NCBI GenBank assembly: GCA_963732005.1
Contig: CAVSXT010000004.1
Location: 620,001 to 684,000 of the forward strand
Direction of reading: 5' to 3'
DNA length: 64,000 nt
DNA from: JASLEW01 sp963732005
GTDB lineage: Bacteria > Acidobacteriota > Thermoanaerobaculia > Multivoradales > UBA5704
The position numbers and the translations under genes were made by a program. Shown piece by piece: positions 35,402 to 45,200 of the stretch (position 1 is its first letter; each line of letters starts with the position of its first letter). The notes below the pieces were generated by a model that was given only the letters and a program-made list of their open reading frames with translations, ran no database searches and had not been told where the DNA came from.

Positions 35402-36877
35402 CTACGGCTGCGTCGAGTCGAAGAGCGGACCCTCGTCCACCGGGCCGCCGTTGGGGCCCTGGTCGTGGGGCACGCCGACCGTCACCGCCCCCATGCAGCT
35501 GCCGCCGTTGGCGCTGGCGGTGAAGAAGAGGTGGTAAACGCGGCCGTCGCCGCCGCCGTCGCGCTGGGCTCGCACCGAGGGGGTCGAGGTGCCGACGCCC
35601 GTGGCGTCCGGACCCTTGGTGACCGGCTCATCCTGGAAGATGCTGGTGACCGTGATCGCCGCCGCCGGGCCGCCCGGGTCCGGGATGCCCGAGATCTGGA
35701 TGGCGACGAACTTGTTGTTGGGCGGCCAGAGCAGGTTCGGGCTGGCCGTGGCATGCGAGCAGTCGAGGTGCGTGACCTCGTAGGCGCCGATGTCGCAGGC
35801 CGGACCCTGCGGCCGGGAGATGCCGCGCTGATCGGTCGGCGGGCAGGTGGCGTTGTTGCCGGCGTCGATGGCCGGGCTGCCGGCGAGCAGCGCCTGGGTG
35901 TCGGTCATGCCGCCGTTGTTGGCGAGCGGACCGAGCAGCGGGTTGACCCCGGGCAGGTCGCCGGGGCCGGTCAGGCCGCAGGAGTTGTCGCTGTCAATGT
36001 TGTGGTCGGTGACGGCCGGAGAGCTGGTGAACTGGCAATCTCCACCCGGATTTCCGGCGATGATGTTGTTGCTCAGGGTGAGCGGCGAGAAGAAGACGCG
36101 CAGCCCCTTGCCGCCCGGATTTGCCGTGATCGTGTTGTTGGTGAGGCTCATCGTGGAGCTGATGAGCACCACGGAACCGTTGGCGAACGAGGGCCCGCTG
36201 TTGCCGGTCAAAGTGCTGTTGACGATCGATCCTGTCACCACGTCGGTGAAGAGCGCGGAGCCGCCCAACGGGAAAGTGCTGTTGTTGCTGACCGTGCTGT
36301 CCTCGAGGTCCAGGGTGCCGAAGATCAAGGCAATGCCTCCCGCCTGGCCCCCGGTGACCTGATTGTTGGCGATCGTGCAGCGGCGAATGGTGAGCGCCAG
36401 GGGAGAAGCTGATAGGCCAAAGGCGCTGATCGCGCCGCCCTGTTGATTGGCAACGCCGTTGACGAGCGAAACGTCGTCGAGCTCGACGCTGATGGCGCCG
36501 GTCATGTTGAAGATACCGCCCGTGTCCCCGCCGCTCGTGTTGTTACCGTCGATGACGGTGGTCCGGGCACCGGCGCCCGCCAGGGTCAGGCTCTGGTTGA
36601 TGGCGATGTCGCCCAGCGTCAGGACGTAGTGCCCGGCCGGCACCGCGAGGGTGTCGCCCGGGCTGGAGAGGAACACGGCGTCGCGCAGCGAGCAGGTGAT
36701 GCTGCAGTCACCGAGGTTCTGGTCGACCGTGGTGTTGATGACCGGGGTTTGCTCGACGGGGTCGGCCGCGGCCGGCGCGGCCAGGAGCCCAAGCGCCACA
36801 ACGACCAGCGCGGCCGCCGTCAGGCAGCGCGCTGCCATCGCCCATCCCTTCGCCGACGGATTGTTCGAATCTCTCAT
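35402..36877 (-). CDS. Secreted right-handed beta-helix (choice-of-anchor Q type) protein
   Basis: The ATG at 36877 has GAGGAG 7 bases upstream. A signal region (WAMAARCLTAAALVVVALGLLAAPAAA) is followed by the segment VINTTVDQNLGDCSITCSLRDAVFLSSPGDTLAVPAGHYVLTLGDIAI, typical of CSLREA-type surface proteins. Repeating beta-helix turns (NNTITANPGGKG, DSTVSNNSTFPLGG, NSTLTGNSGPSF) come next. A closing motif NNGGMTDTQALLAGSPAIDAGNN ... DQRGISRPQGPACDIGAYE is the choice-of-anchor Q signature, and a short C-terminal beta domain ends the protein. It is probably a surface-exposed protein of unknown ligand. The gene is divergent from the lanthipeptide-like precursor. Confidence 0.85.
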   Translation of the reverse strand: MRDSNNPSAKGWAMAARCLTAAALVVVALGLLAAPAAADPVEQTPVINTTVDQNLGDCSITCSLRDAVFLSSPGDTLAVPAGHYVLTLGDIAINQSLTLAGAGARTTVIDGNNTSGGDTGGIFNMTGAISVELDDVSLVNGVANQQGGAISAFGLSASPLALTIRRCTIANNQVTGGQAGGIALIFGTLDLEDSTVSNNSTFPLGGSALFTDVVTGSIVNSTLTGNSGPSFANGSVVLISSTMSLTNNTITANPGGKGLRVFFSPLTLSNNIIAGNPGGDCQFTSSPAVTDHNIDSDNSCGLTGPGDLPGVNPLLGPLANNGGMTDTQALLAGSPAIDAGNNATCPPTDQRGISRPQGPACDIGAYEVTHLDCSHATASPNLLWPPNNKFVAIQISGIPDPGGPAAAITVTSIFQDEPVTKGPDATGVGTSTPSVRAQRDGGGDGRVYHLFFTASANGGSCMGAVTVGVPHDQGPNGGPVDEGPLFDSTQP

Positions 36878-37045
36878 GCTCGATCTCCTCGAGGCGCCCG
36901 ATGGCAGCCTCGCTCTTCCATGGGCGGCGAGCCGCAGCCGACCCGCGACGGGCGGGCGGCGCGCCTCACTGTGGGGCGCCTGCGGCAAGCTTCAACGCCA
37001 CCTTATGGGTTGAGATTCGACATTAGAGGTTTGCGACTCTGCTGT

Positions 37046-37114
37046 ATATCCTCTCTAGGGAGGATATTGGGGGGCCAAAAAATCCTCTCTGGGGAGGATG
37101 GCGCCCGTAGGGCG
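37046..37114. repeat. Tandem hairpins in the leader of the lanthipeptide-like gene
   Basis: Two near-identical inverted repeats, ATATCCTC-N6-GAGGATAT (37046-37067) and ATCCTC-N6-GAGGAT (37082-37099), are separated by a short G- and A-run, and a third small stem CGCCC-gta-GGGCG (37102-37114) follows. They lie 52-120 bp before the precursor start. The right arms contain SD-like GGGAGG and the left arms the complementary CCTC. They could be operators, a riboregulatory leader or weak terminators. Confidence 0.55.
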
Positions 37115-37165
37115 TGTGTTACGCTTTCGGCGCTTGGAAACCGGTGCTTGGAGAAAGGCGGAGCC

Positions 37166-37330
37166 GTGAGGAAAGCGAAGAAGCTGAAGCAGCCGCTGGT
37201 GCTTACCCGGGAGACCTTGCGGCAGCTGGTGCCGCCGCGTCTGCGTGATGCGCAGGGCGGCTTCGAGGCCGAGGCCATCTCGCCGTGCACCTCGCAGCCG
37301 AGGTGCAAGAAGTGCGGTTCGGCCGGCTAG
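37166..37330 (+). CDS. Lanthipeptide-like RiPP precursor peptide
   Basis: A 54-residue peptide starts at GTG with AAAGGCGGAG just upstream. The leader KKLKQPLVLTRETLRQL matches the class I lanthipeptide leader pattern KKLxLxrETLRxL, followed by RLRDAQGG, a possible cleavage site. The core region FEAEAISPCTSQPRCKKCGSAG contains three Cys and four Ser/Thr, as needed for thioether rings or other thiol-based modification. No dehydratase, cyclase or dedicated exporter is nearby, so it would be an orphan precursor modified by enzymes encoded elsewhere. Upstream are tandem hairpins, and 290 bp downstream is the RND adaptor gene. The short length makes the call tentative, but leader motif, ribosome site and Cys-rich tail agree. 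Confidence 0.6.
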   Translation: MRKAKKLKQPLVLTRETLRQLVPPRLRDAQGGFEAEAISPCTSQPRCKKCGSAG

Positions 37331-37621
37331 CCCGACTTGCCGGCCGCACGCCACGAGCCGCGAGCCCCTCGTAACCTTCGCCGGCCGGCCGCCGTCTTGC
37401 TGCCCGGGGATGCCGGCGGCGTCCCCACGCCGAAGGTGCGGACCCGGCAACTCGGCCAGCCGGCGGGCCGGAACGCCGGAGAACACCGCGCGCCCGCGCC
37501 CTCGAGCTTCCACGCTTTGCACCGCGAGGCGATCCGGGATCGCCTGATCCTTAGCCAAACAGCGAGGCAGAGGGCGGCGTTGCAGCCGATGGCCGCCAGG
37601 AATGGGTGACAGAGGACCGAC
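37331..37621. other. Intergenic region before the RND operon, no gene recognised
   Basis: The 291 bp between the precursor peptide and the adaptor gene hold no gene with homology. The promoter of the efflux operon should be here, but no strong -35/-10 pair stands out. Confidence 0.35.
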
Positions 37622-38953
37622 ATGCCCGACGAGACTTCGCATACGGCCGTTCCCGCCGGCTCGCAGGAACCGGACGCGGACCCCAACCAACGTCCCCAGG
37701 GACACGCCCGCCGCTGGTGGTGGCTGCTGCCGGTAGTGGTGGTCCTGGCAGCCTGGTTCTACTTCTCCCATCGGGCCGCCCCGGAAGGTTCGGCCAAGAG
37801 CGGCCGCGGGGCGGGCGCTCCCCGCGCCGTGCCGGTGGTCACCGCGCCGGCGACCACGGGCTCGATCGACGCCTACATCACCGCCCTGGGCATCGTCACC
37901 CCGGTCAACACGGTGACGGTCACCAGCCGAGCGCAGGGGCAGATCCTGACCGTCAACTACCGCGAGGGGCAGATGGTCCACAAGGGCGATCTGCTGCTGA
38001 CCGTCGACCCGCGGCCTTATCAGGCGGCCCTGACCCAGGCAGAGGGGCAGCTGGACCATGACCAGGCGCTGCTGGACGAGGCCCGCATCGACCTGGCGCG
38101 CTACAAGGCGGCCAGCGCCCGCAACGCCATCGCCGGCCAGCAGCTGGAGGACCAGGAGAAGGTCGTGCTGCAGGACGAGGGCACGGTCAAGAACGACCGC
38201 GGCCTGGTGGAGAGCGCCAGGGTGAACCTGCAGTACTGCACCATCACCTCGCCGATCGACGGGCGTGTCGGCCTGCGCCTCGTGGACCCGGGCAACATCG
38301 TCCTCGCCAACAGCACCACCGGCCTGGTGGTCATCGCCCAGCTGCAGCCGATCACCGTCGTCTCGAGCATCGCCGAGGACAGCCTGCCGCAGATCCAGGA
38401 GCAGCTGCGGCAGGGGCACCAGGTGGCGGTCGATGCCTTCGACCGCACGCAGCAGAAGAAGATCGCCTCGGGCACCTTGCTCACCTTCGACAACCTCATC
38501 GACACCACCACCGGCACCGTCAAGCTGAAGGCGATCTTCCCCAACCAGGACGGCGCGCTGTTCCCCAGCCAGTTCGTCAACGCCCGGCTGCTGGTGAGCA
38601 CCCAGCAGGGCGCCACCCTGGTGCCCACCGCGGCAATCCAGCGCAACGCCCAGGGCGCCTTCGTCTACGCCATAAAGCCCGACCAGACGGCCGAGACGCG
38701 CCCGGTCACGGTCGGCACCACCGAAGGCAACGTCACGGCGGTGACCGGCATCGTGCCGGGCGAGGTGGTGGCGGTCAACGGCTTCGACAAGCTGCAGGAC
38801 GGCGTCAAGGTGACCGCCGCCGGCCGGCCGGGCGGCCCGGGCAGCCCGGGAAAAGCCGGCGGCGCGGCAGGCGCGGGCCCCGGCGGCAAGCCGGGACAGA
38901 AGCGGGGCGGCCACCGCCGCCAGCAGCCAACGGACGGGGGAAGCAGCCAATGA
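37622..38953 (+). CDS. RND efflux periplasmic adaptor, MdtA-like
   Basis: AGAGGA precedes the ATG. After an N-terminal tail, a membrane helix (RRWWWLLPVVVVLAAWFYFS, residues ~30-49) anchors the protein. The adaptor core follows: YITALGIVTPVNTVTVTSRAQGQILTVNYREGQMVHKGDLLLTVDPRPYQAALTQAEGQLDHDQALL, the lipoyl return (CTITSPIDGRVGLRLVDPGNIV) and the barrel (ITVVSSIAEDSLPQI, FPSQFVNARLLV). DPRPYQAAL and SPIDGRVGLR are typical of MdtA. The Gly/Pro-rich C-terminal tail is extra. It overlaps the first pump gene by 4 bases (ATGA) and heads a four-gene efflux operon. Confidence 0.93.
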   Translation: MPDETSHTAVPAGSQEPDADPNQRPQGHARRWWWLLPVVVVLAAWFYFSHRAAPEGSAKSGRGAGAPRAVPVVTAPATTGSIDAYITALGIVTPVNTVTVTSRAQGQILTVNYREGQMVHKGDLLLTVDPRPYQAALTQAEGQLDHDQALLDEARIDLARYKAASARNAIAGQQLEDQEKVVLQDEGTVKNDRGLVESARVNLQYCTITSPIDGRVGLRLVDPGNIVLANSTTGLVVIAQLQPITVVSSIAEDSLPQIQEQLRQGHQVAVDAFDRTQQKKIASGTLLTFDNLIDTTTGTVKLKAIFPNQDGALFPSQFVNARLLVSTQQGATLVPTAAIQRNAQGAFVYAIKPDQTAETRPVTVGTTEGNVTAVTGIVPGEVVAVNGFDKLQDGVKVTAAGRPGGPGSPGKAGGAAGAGPGGKPGQKRGGHRRQQPTDGGSSQ

Positions 38954-41900
38954 GCGGCCCGTCGCGGCCGTTCATCCTGCGCCCGGTCGCCACGGCGCTG
39001 CTGATGGCGGCGATCCTCCTGGCCGGCGCCGTCGGCTACACCCAGCTGCCGGTCTCGGCCCTGCCGGAGGTGGACTACCCGACGATCCAGGTGGTGACGT
39101 TCTATCCCGGCGCCAGCCCCGACGTCATCGCGTCGGCCGTCACCGCGCCGCTCGAGCGCCAGTTCGGCCAGGTCCCCGGTCTCAACCAGATGACCTCGAC
39201 CAGCTCCGACGGCAGCTCGGTCATCGTGCTGCAGTTCTCGCTCGACCTCAACATCGACGTCGCCGAGCAGGAGGTGCAGGCCTCGATCAACGCCTCGGGC
39301 AGCTTCCTGCCGGCGGATCTGCCGGCGCCGCCGGTCTACAGCAAGACCAACCCCGCCGACGCGCCGATCCTGACCCTGGCGCTGACCTCGAAGTCGGTGC
39401 CGCTGTCGCAGGTCGAGGACCTCGCGGACACCCGCTTCTCGCAGAAGATCGCGCAGCTGCCGGGCGTCGGCCTGGTGAGCATCAGCGGCGGCCAGAAACC
39501 CGCCGTGCGCGTACAGGTGAACCCGACGGCGCTGTCGGCCTACGGCATCAACCTCGAGGACGTGCGCACGGCGCTGCAGCAGACCAGCCTCAACCTGGCC
39601 AAGGGCAACTTCGACGGTCCGCAGCAGGCCTACCAGATCGACGCCAACGACCAGCTGCTCAACAGCCAGTCCTTCCGCGACGTGGTCGTCGCCTATCACA
39701 ACGGCGCGCCGGTGATGCTGCCCGACATCGCCAACATCGTCGACAGCGTCGAGAACACCAAGCAGGCGGCCTGGATGAACAACGTCCCGGCGGTCATCGT
39801 CAACATCCAGCGCCAGCCCGGCGCCAACATCATCCAGGTCGTGGACCGGGTCAAGAACCTGCTGCCGCGCCTGGAAAGCAACCTGCCGGCCTCGGTCCAG
39901 GTCTCGGTGCTGACCGACCGCACCACCACCATCCGCGCCTCGGTGCGGGACGCCAGGTTCGAGCTGCTGCTGACCATCGCGCTGGTGGTGATGGTGATCT
40001 TCCTCTTCCTGCGCAACGTCGCGGCGACCATCATCCCCAGCGTCGCCGTGCCGCTGTCGCTGGTCGGCACCTTCGGCGTGATGTATCTCTGCGGCTACAG
40101 CCTCAACAACCTGACCATCATGGCGCTGACCATCTCGACCGGCTTCGTGGTCGACGACGCCATCGTGATGATCGAGAACATCGTGCGCTACATCGAAGAG
40201 GGCGAGGCGCCGCTCGCCGCCGCCCTCAAGGGGGCCGAGCAGATCGGCTTCACCATCGTCTCGCTGACCATCTCGCTGATCGCGGTGCTGATCCCGCTGC
40301 TGTTCATGGGCGACATCGTCGGCCGTCTGTTCCGCGAGTTCGCGATCACCCTCAGCGTCACCATCCTGGTCTCGGCGGTGGTTTCCCTGACGCTGACGCC
40401 GATGATGTGCTCGCGCATCCTGCGCCACCGGCCGCAGGCGCAGCAGGGCCGCCTGTTCCAGGCCTCGGAGAGGGCGTTCGAGAGCATCATCGCGTTCTAC
40501 GGCCGCACCCTGCGCTGGGTGCTGCGGCATCAGACGATGACCCTGCTGGTGGCCGCCGGTACCCTGGTGCTCACCATCCTCCTCTACATGGTGGTGCCGA
40601 AGGGCTTCTTCCCGGTGCAGGACACCGGCATCATCCAGGGCATCTCGCAGGCGTCGCAGAGCGTGTCCTTCCCGGCGATGGCGCGGCGGCAGCAGGAGCT
40701 GACCAAGGTGATCCTCGCCGATCCGGCGGTCGAGAGCCTGTCCTCCTTCATCGGCGTCGACGGCACCAACACCACTCTCAACAGCGGCCGCATCCTGATC
40801 AACCTCAAGCCGCTCGAAAACCGCCAGGGCAACGCCTCCGACGTCATCCGCCGCCTGCAGGACAAGCTGGCGGACGTCCCCGACATCACGCTCTACATGC
40901 AGCCGGTGCAGGACCTGACGGTCGAGGACCGGGTCAGCCGGACGCAGTTCCAGTACACCCTCGAAGATGCCAACCCGGACGAGCTGAACGAATGGACCGG
41001 CAAGCTGGTGGCGAAGCTCAAGACCCTGCCCGAGCTGGTCGACGTGGCCACCGACCAGCAGACCGCCGGGCTGGCGGCGACGCTGGTGATCGATCGCCTG
41101 ACCGCGTCGCGCATGGGGATCTCGCCGCAGATGATCGATCAGACCCTCTACGACGCCTTCGGCCAGCGGCAGGTCTCGACGCTCTACACACAGCTCAATC
41201 AGTACCACGTGGTGCTCGAGGCGATGCCGTCCTTCCAGCGCAACCCGGACAAGCTGCACGACATCTACGTCCGTTCCGCCTCGGCGGCGGGAGCGGCGCC
41301 GGGGACCGGCGGGAGCTCGCCAACATCGGCAACGTCGGCGACGGCGACCAGCGCCGGCGGGACGGGCGCCGGGGCGGCGGGGAGCGCCGGCGGCTCGCTG
41401 ATCACCGCCACCAGCGCCGGGGCCGGTGCCTCCGGCGGCCTCACCGGCCCGACGGCCACGGCGTCGCAGGGCTCCGCCCTGCCCGGCGCGGTCGGCGCGG
41501 CCAACGGCGCGGCGGTGCCGCTCAGCGCCTTCACTCATTTCGCGCCGCGCAGCGCGTCGCTCGCCATCAACCACCAGGGCCAGTTCCCGGTGGTGACGAT
41601 CTCCTTCAATCTGTCGCCGGACGCATCGCTGGGCGATGCCACCAAGGCGATCGAGCGGGCGCAGCAGCAGATCGGCATGCCGCTCAGCATCCAGGCGGCT
41701 TTCCAGGGCACCGCCGCCTCCTTCCGGACCTCGCTGGCCAACGAGCCGCTGCTGATCCTGGCGGCGCTGATCACCGTCTACATCGTGCTCGGCGTGCTCT
41801 ACGAGAGCTACATCCATCCGCTCACCATCCTCTCGACCCTGCCCTCGGCCGGCGTCGGCGCCTGCCTGGCCCTGCTGCTGACCGGGTCGGAGCTGAGCGT

Positions 41901-42291
41901 GGTGGCGCTGATCGGCATCATCCTGCTGATCGGCATCGTCAAGAAAAACGGCATCATGATGGTCGACTTCGCGCTCGACGCCGAGCGCAAGGAGGGCAAG
42001 AGCTCGGAGGAGGCGATCTTCCAGGCGTGCCTGCTGCGCTTCCGCCCGATCATGATGACCACCATGGCGGCGCTGCTGGCCGGCCTGCCGCTGGCCCTGG
42101 GCAGCGGCATGGGCTCGGAGCTGCGCCGGCCGCTCGGCATCTCGATGGTCGGCGGCCTGCTGGTCAGCCAGGTGCTGACGCTGTACACGACGCCGGTGGT
42201 CTACCTTTTCTTCGACCGGCTGGCGCTGCGCTTCTCGGGCGCCCACGCCAGCCGCGGCAGCACGGTCGCGGTGCCGGTGGAGCAGCCATGA
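38950..42291 (+). CDS. RND efflux permease, MdtB-like, with low-complexity insertion
   Basis: The 1,113-residue pump has the RND plan: N-terminal helix (FILRPVATALLMAAILLAGAVGYTQLPVSALPEVDYPTIQV), periplasmic porter domains, central helices with the proton-relay motif STGFVVDDAIVMIENI (paired Asp), and a second half ending in the same topology (LYESYIHPLTILSTLPSAGVGA, KKNGIMMVDFALDAER). Family members are about 1,040 residues. The excess comes from a Gly/Ala/Ser/Thr-rich insertion of about 80 residues (~775-855; bases 41275-41517) in a late porter region, where MdtB proteins have a short loop. Together with the next gene it probably forms the heterotrimeric MdtBC-type pump. Confidence 0.92.
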   Translation: MSGPSRPFILRPVATALLMAAILLAGAVGYTQLPVSALPEVDYPTIQVVTFYPGASPDVIASAVTAPLERQFGQVPGLNQMTSTSSDGSSVIVLQFSLDLNIDVAEQEVQASINASGSFLPADLPAPPVYSKTNPADAPILTLALTSKSVPLSQVEDLADTRFSQKIAQLPGVGLVSISGGQKPAVRVQVNPTALSAYGINLEDVRTALQQTSLNLAKGNFDGPQQAYQIDANDQLLNSQSFRDVVVAYHNGAPVMLPDIANIVDSVENTKQAAWMNNVPAVIVNIQRQPGANIIQVVDRVKNLLPRLESNLPASVQVSVLTDRTTTIRASVRDARFELLLTIALVVMVIFLFLRNVAATIIPSVAVPLSLVGTFGVMYLCGYSLNNLTIMALTISTGFVVDDAIVMIENIVRYIEEGEAPLAAALKGAEQIGFTIVSLTISLIAVLIPLLFMGDIVGRLFREFAITLSVTILVSAVVSLTLTPMMCSRILRHRPQAQQGRLFQASERAFESIIAFYGRTLRWVLRHQTMTLLVAAGTLVLTILLYMVVPKGFFPVQDTGIIQGISQASQSVSFPAMARRQQELTKVILADPAVESLSSFIGVDGTNTTLNSGRILINLKPLENRQGNASDVIRRLQDKLADVPDITLYMQPVQDLTVEDRVSRTQFQYTLEDANPDELNEWTGKLVAKLKTLPELVDVATDQQTAGLAATLVIDRLTASRMGISPQMIDQTLYDAFGQRQVSTLYTQLNQYHVVLEAMPSFQRNPDKLHDIYVRSASAAGAAPGTGGSSPTSATSATATSAGGTGAGAAGSAGGSLITATSAGAGASGGLTGPTATASQGSALPGAVGAANGAAVPLSAFTHFAPRSASLAINHQGQFPVVTISFNLSPDASLGDATKAIERAQQQIGMPLSIQAAFQGTAASFRTSLANEPLLILAALITVYIVLGVLYESYIHPLTILSTLPSAGVGACLALLLTGSELSVVALIGIILLIGIVKKNGIMMVDFALDAERKEGKSSEEAIFQACLLRFRPIMMTTMAALLAGLPLALGSGMGSELRRPLGISMVGGLLVSQVLTLYTTPVVYLFFDRLALRFSGAHASRGSTVAVPVEQP

Positions 42292-45200
42292 ACCTCTCGG
42301 CGCCGTTCATCCACCGTCCGGTCGCCACCACGCTGCTGACGGTGGCGATCGCGCTCGCCGGCATGGTGGCTTTCTTCTTCCTGCCGGTCTCGCCGCTGCC
42401 GCAGATCGACTTCCCGACCATCTCGGTGTCGGCGAGCCTGCCGGGAGCCAGCCCGGAGGTGATGGCGTCGTCGGTGGCGGCGCCGCTCGAACGGCAGTTT
42501 GGCCGCATCGCCAGCGTCACCGAGATGACCTCGTCGAGCTCGCTCGGCTCGGCCTCGGTGACGCTGCAGTTCGACCTCGACCGCAACATCGACGGCGCGG
42601 CGCGCGACGTGCAGGCGGCGATCAACGCGGCCCGCAGCTACCTGCCGGCCAACCTACCGTCGAACCCGACCTATCGCAAGGTCAATCCGGCCGATGCGCC
42701 GATCATGATCCTGGCCCTGACCTCCTCGATCTACGACCGCGGCGCGCTCTACGACGCGGCCTCGACCATCCTGCAGCAGCGGCTGTCGCAGGTGCCCGGC
42801 GTCGGCCAGGTGAACGTCGGCGGCAGCTCGCTGCCGTCGGTGCGCGTCGAGGTCAATCCCACCCAGCTCAACAGCTACGGCCTCGGCCTGCCGGACGTCG
42901 CCGGGATGCTCAAGGCGCAAAACGCCAACGTCCCCAAGGGCCAGCTGGCGGACGGTCAGGTGACCGCCGACATCCTGGCCAACGACCAGCTGCTCAAGGC
43001 GGTGGACTACCGGCCGCTGATCGTCGGCTATCACAGCGGCGCCGCGATCAAGCTCTCCGACGTCGCCGACGTGCAGGACGGGGTGCAGAACATCCGCGCC
43101 GCCGGCTTCGTGGACGGCAAGCCCTCGGTGCTGGTGATCATCAACCGGCAGCCCGGCGCCAACATCATCGACACCGTGGACCGCATCCGCGCCGAGCTGC
43201 CGGCGCTCAAGGCCTCGGTGCCGGCGGCGGTCGAGCTGCACGTGGTCCTCGACCGCACCACCACCATCCGCGCCTCGGTGCATGACGTCGAGGTGACGCT
43301 GGTGGTCTCGATCTGCCTGGTGATCCTGGTGGTCTTCGCCTTCCTCCGCAACTGGCGCGCCACGCTGATCCCCAGCGTCGCGGTGCCGGTGTCGCTGATC
43401 GGCACCTTCGGCGTCATGTACCTGTGCCACTACAGCCTCGACAACCTCTCGCTGATGGCGCTCACCATCTCCACCGGCTTCGTGGTCGACGACGCGATCG
43501 TGGTGATCGAGAACGTCTCGCGTTACCTCGAGCAGGGGATGGATCCCCTCACGGCGGCCCTCAAGGGCGCCCGCGAGATCGGCTTCACCGTGATCTCGAT
43601 CAGCCTGTCGCTGATCGCCGTGTTCATCCCGGTGCTGTTGATGGGCGGCATCGTCGGCCGCCTGTTCCGGGAGTTCGCGGTCACCCTCTCGGTGGCGATC
43701 CTGGTGTCGATGGTGGTGTCGCTGACCACGACGCCGATGATGTGCGCCAAGCTGCTCAAGCATCAGCGGCAGGAGCGCCATGGCCGGCTCTACCGGGCGA
43801 GCGAATGGTTCTTCGAGCGGATGCTGCGGTTCTACGAACGCACCCTGGGGTGGGTGCTGCGGCACCAGCCGTTCACCCTCGCCGTGCTGCTGATCACCAT
43901 CGTGTTGAACGTCTTCCTGATCCGCGCCGTGCCCAAGGGGTTCTTCCCGCAGCAGGACAACGGCACCATTCACGGCGGCATCCAGGGCGCCCAGGACATC
44001 TCCTACCAGGCCATGCAGTCGCTGACCCAGAAGTTCGTCAACCTGATCAAGGGGGATCCCGCGATCAGCGACGTCATGGCCTTCACCGGCGGCGGCGGCT
44101 CGGTCAACTCGGGCTCGGTCTACATCGGGCTGAAGCCGCTCAACCAGCGCAAGCTCAACGCTGGCCAGATCATCAACCGGCTGCGCCCGAAGCTGACCTC
44201 GCTGCCCGGTGCGACGGTCTTCCTGCAGGCGGGGCAGGACCTGCGCGTCGGCGGGCGGCAGAGCAACGCCCAGTATCAGTACACCATCCAGTGCGACAAC
44301 GTGCAGGACCTGGTGGCCTGGGGACCGACCCTGCTCAAGGAGATGAAAAAGCTCCTCGGCTTCACCGACGTCAACACCAACCAGCAGAACAGCGGCCTCG
44401 AAGCCATGCTGGTCTATGACCGCAAGACCGCGGCACGCCTGGGCATCACGCCGCAGACCATCGACAGCACGCTGTACGACGCTTTCGGCCAGGCGCCGGT
44501 GTCCACCATGTACACGGCGCTCAACCAGTACTTCGTGGTGATGGAGGTGGCGCCGCGCTACTGGCAGTCGCCGGAGGGTCTGAACCAGATCTACGTGCGC
44601 GCCGCCGGCGGCAAGGTGGTGCCGCTCGGCGCCATCGCTCACTTCGAGCCGCGGACGGCGCCCCTCGGCGTCAATCACCAGGGCCTGTTCCCGTCGGTGA
44701 CGGTGTCGTTCAACCTGGCGCCCGGTCTGGCGCTGAGCGACGCCACCCGGGAGATCAACGACATGCAGGATCGGATCGGCCTGCCGCCGACCATCCATGG
44801 TCTGTTCTCGGGGACGCTGCAGGCCTATCAGGCGTCGCTCGCCACCGAGCCCTACCTGATCGCGGCGGCGCTGATCGCGGTCTACATCGTGCTCGGCATC
44901 CTCTACGAGAGCTACATCCATCCGATCACCATCCTGTCGACGCTGCCGTCGGCCGGCGTCGGCGCGGTGCTGGCGCTGATGTTCTTCAAGACCGACCTGA
45001 GCGTGATCGCGCTCATCGGCATCGTGCTGCTGATCGGCATCGTCAAGAAAAACGGCATCCTGATGGTGGACTTCGCCATCGCGGCGGAGCGCAACGATGG
45101 GGCCAAACCCATCGACGCCATCCGCCAGGCGTCGCTGCTGCGCTTCCGGCCGATCCTGATGACCACCATGGCGGCGCTGCTGGGCGCCCTGCCGCTGGCC

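Noticed and set aside
37098..37169. 23-codon uORF ending on the precursor GTG (GTGA overlap)
   Set aside because: Its SD-like GGGGAGG touches the ATG with no spacing, so translation is doubtful; probably part of the hairpin.
38665..42246. 1,193-codon minus-strand open frame
   Set aside because: Antisense to the RND pump; His/Asp/Gln-rich shadow without homology.
40407..42287. 5' extension of the second pump frame
   Set aside because: Overlaps the first pump in another frame; homology of the MdtC-like protein begins at the ATG at 42288.
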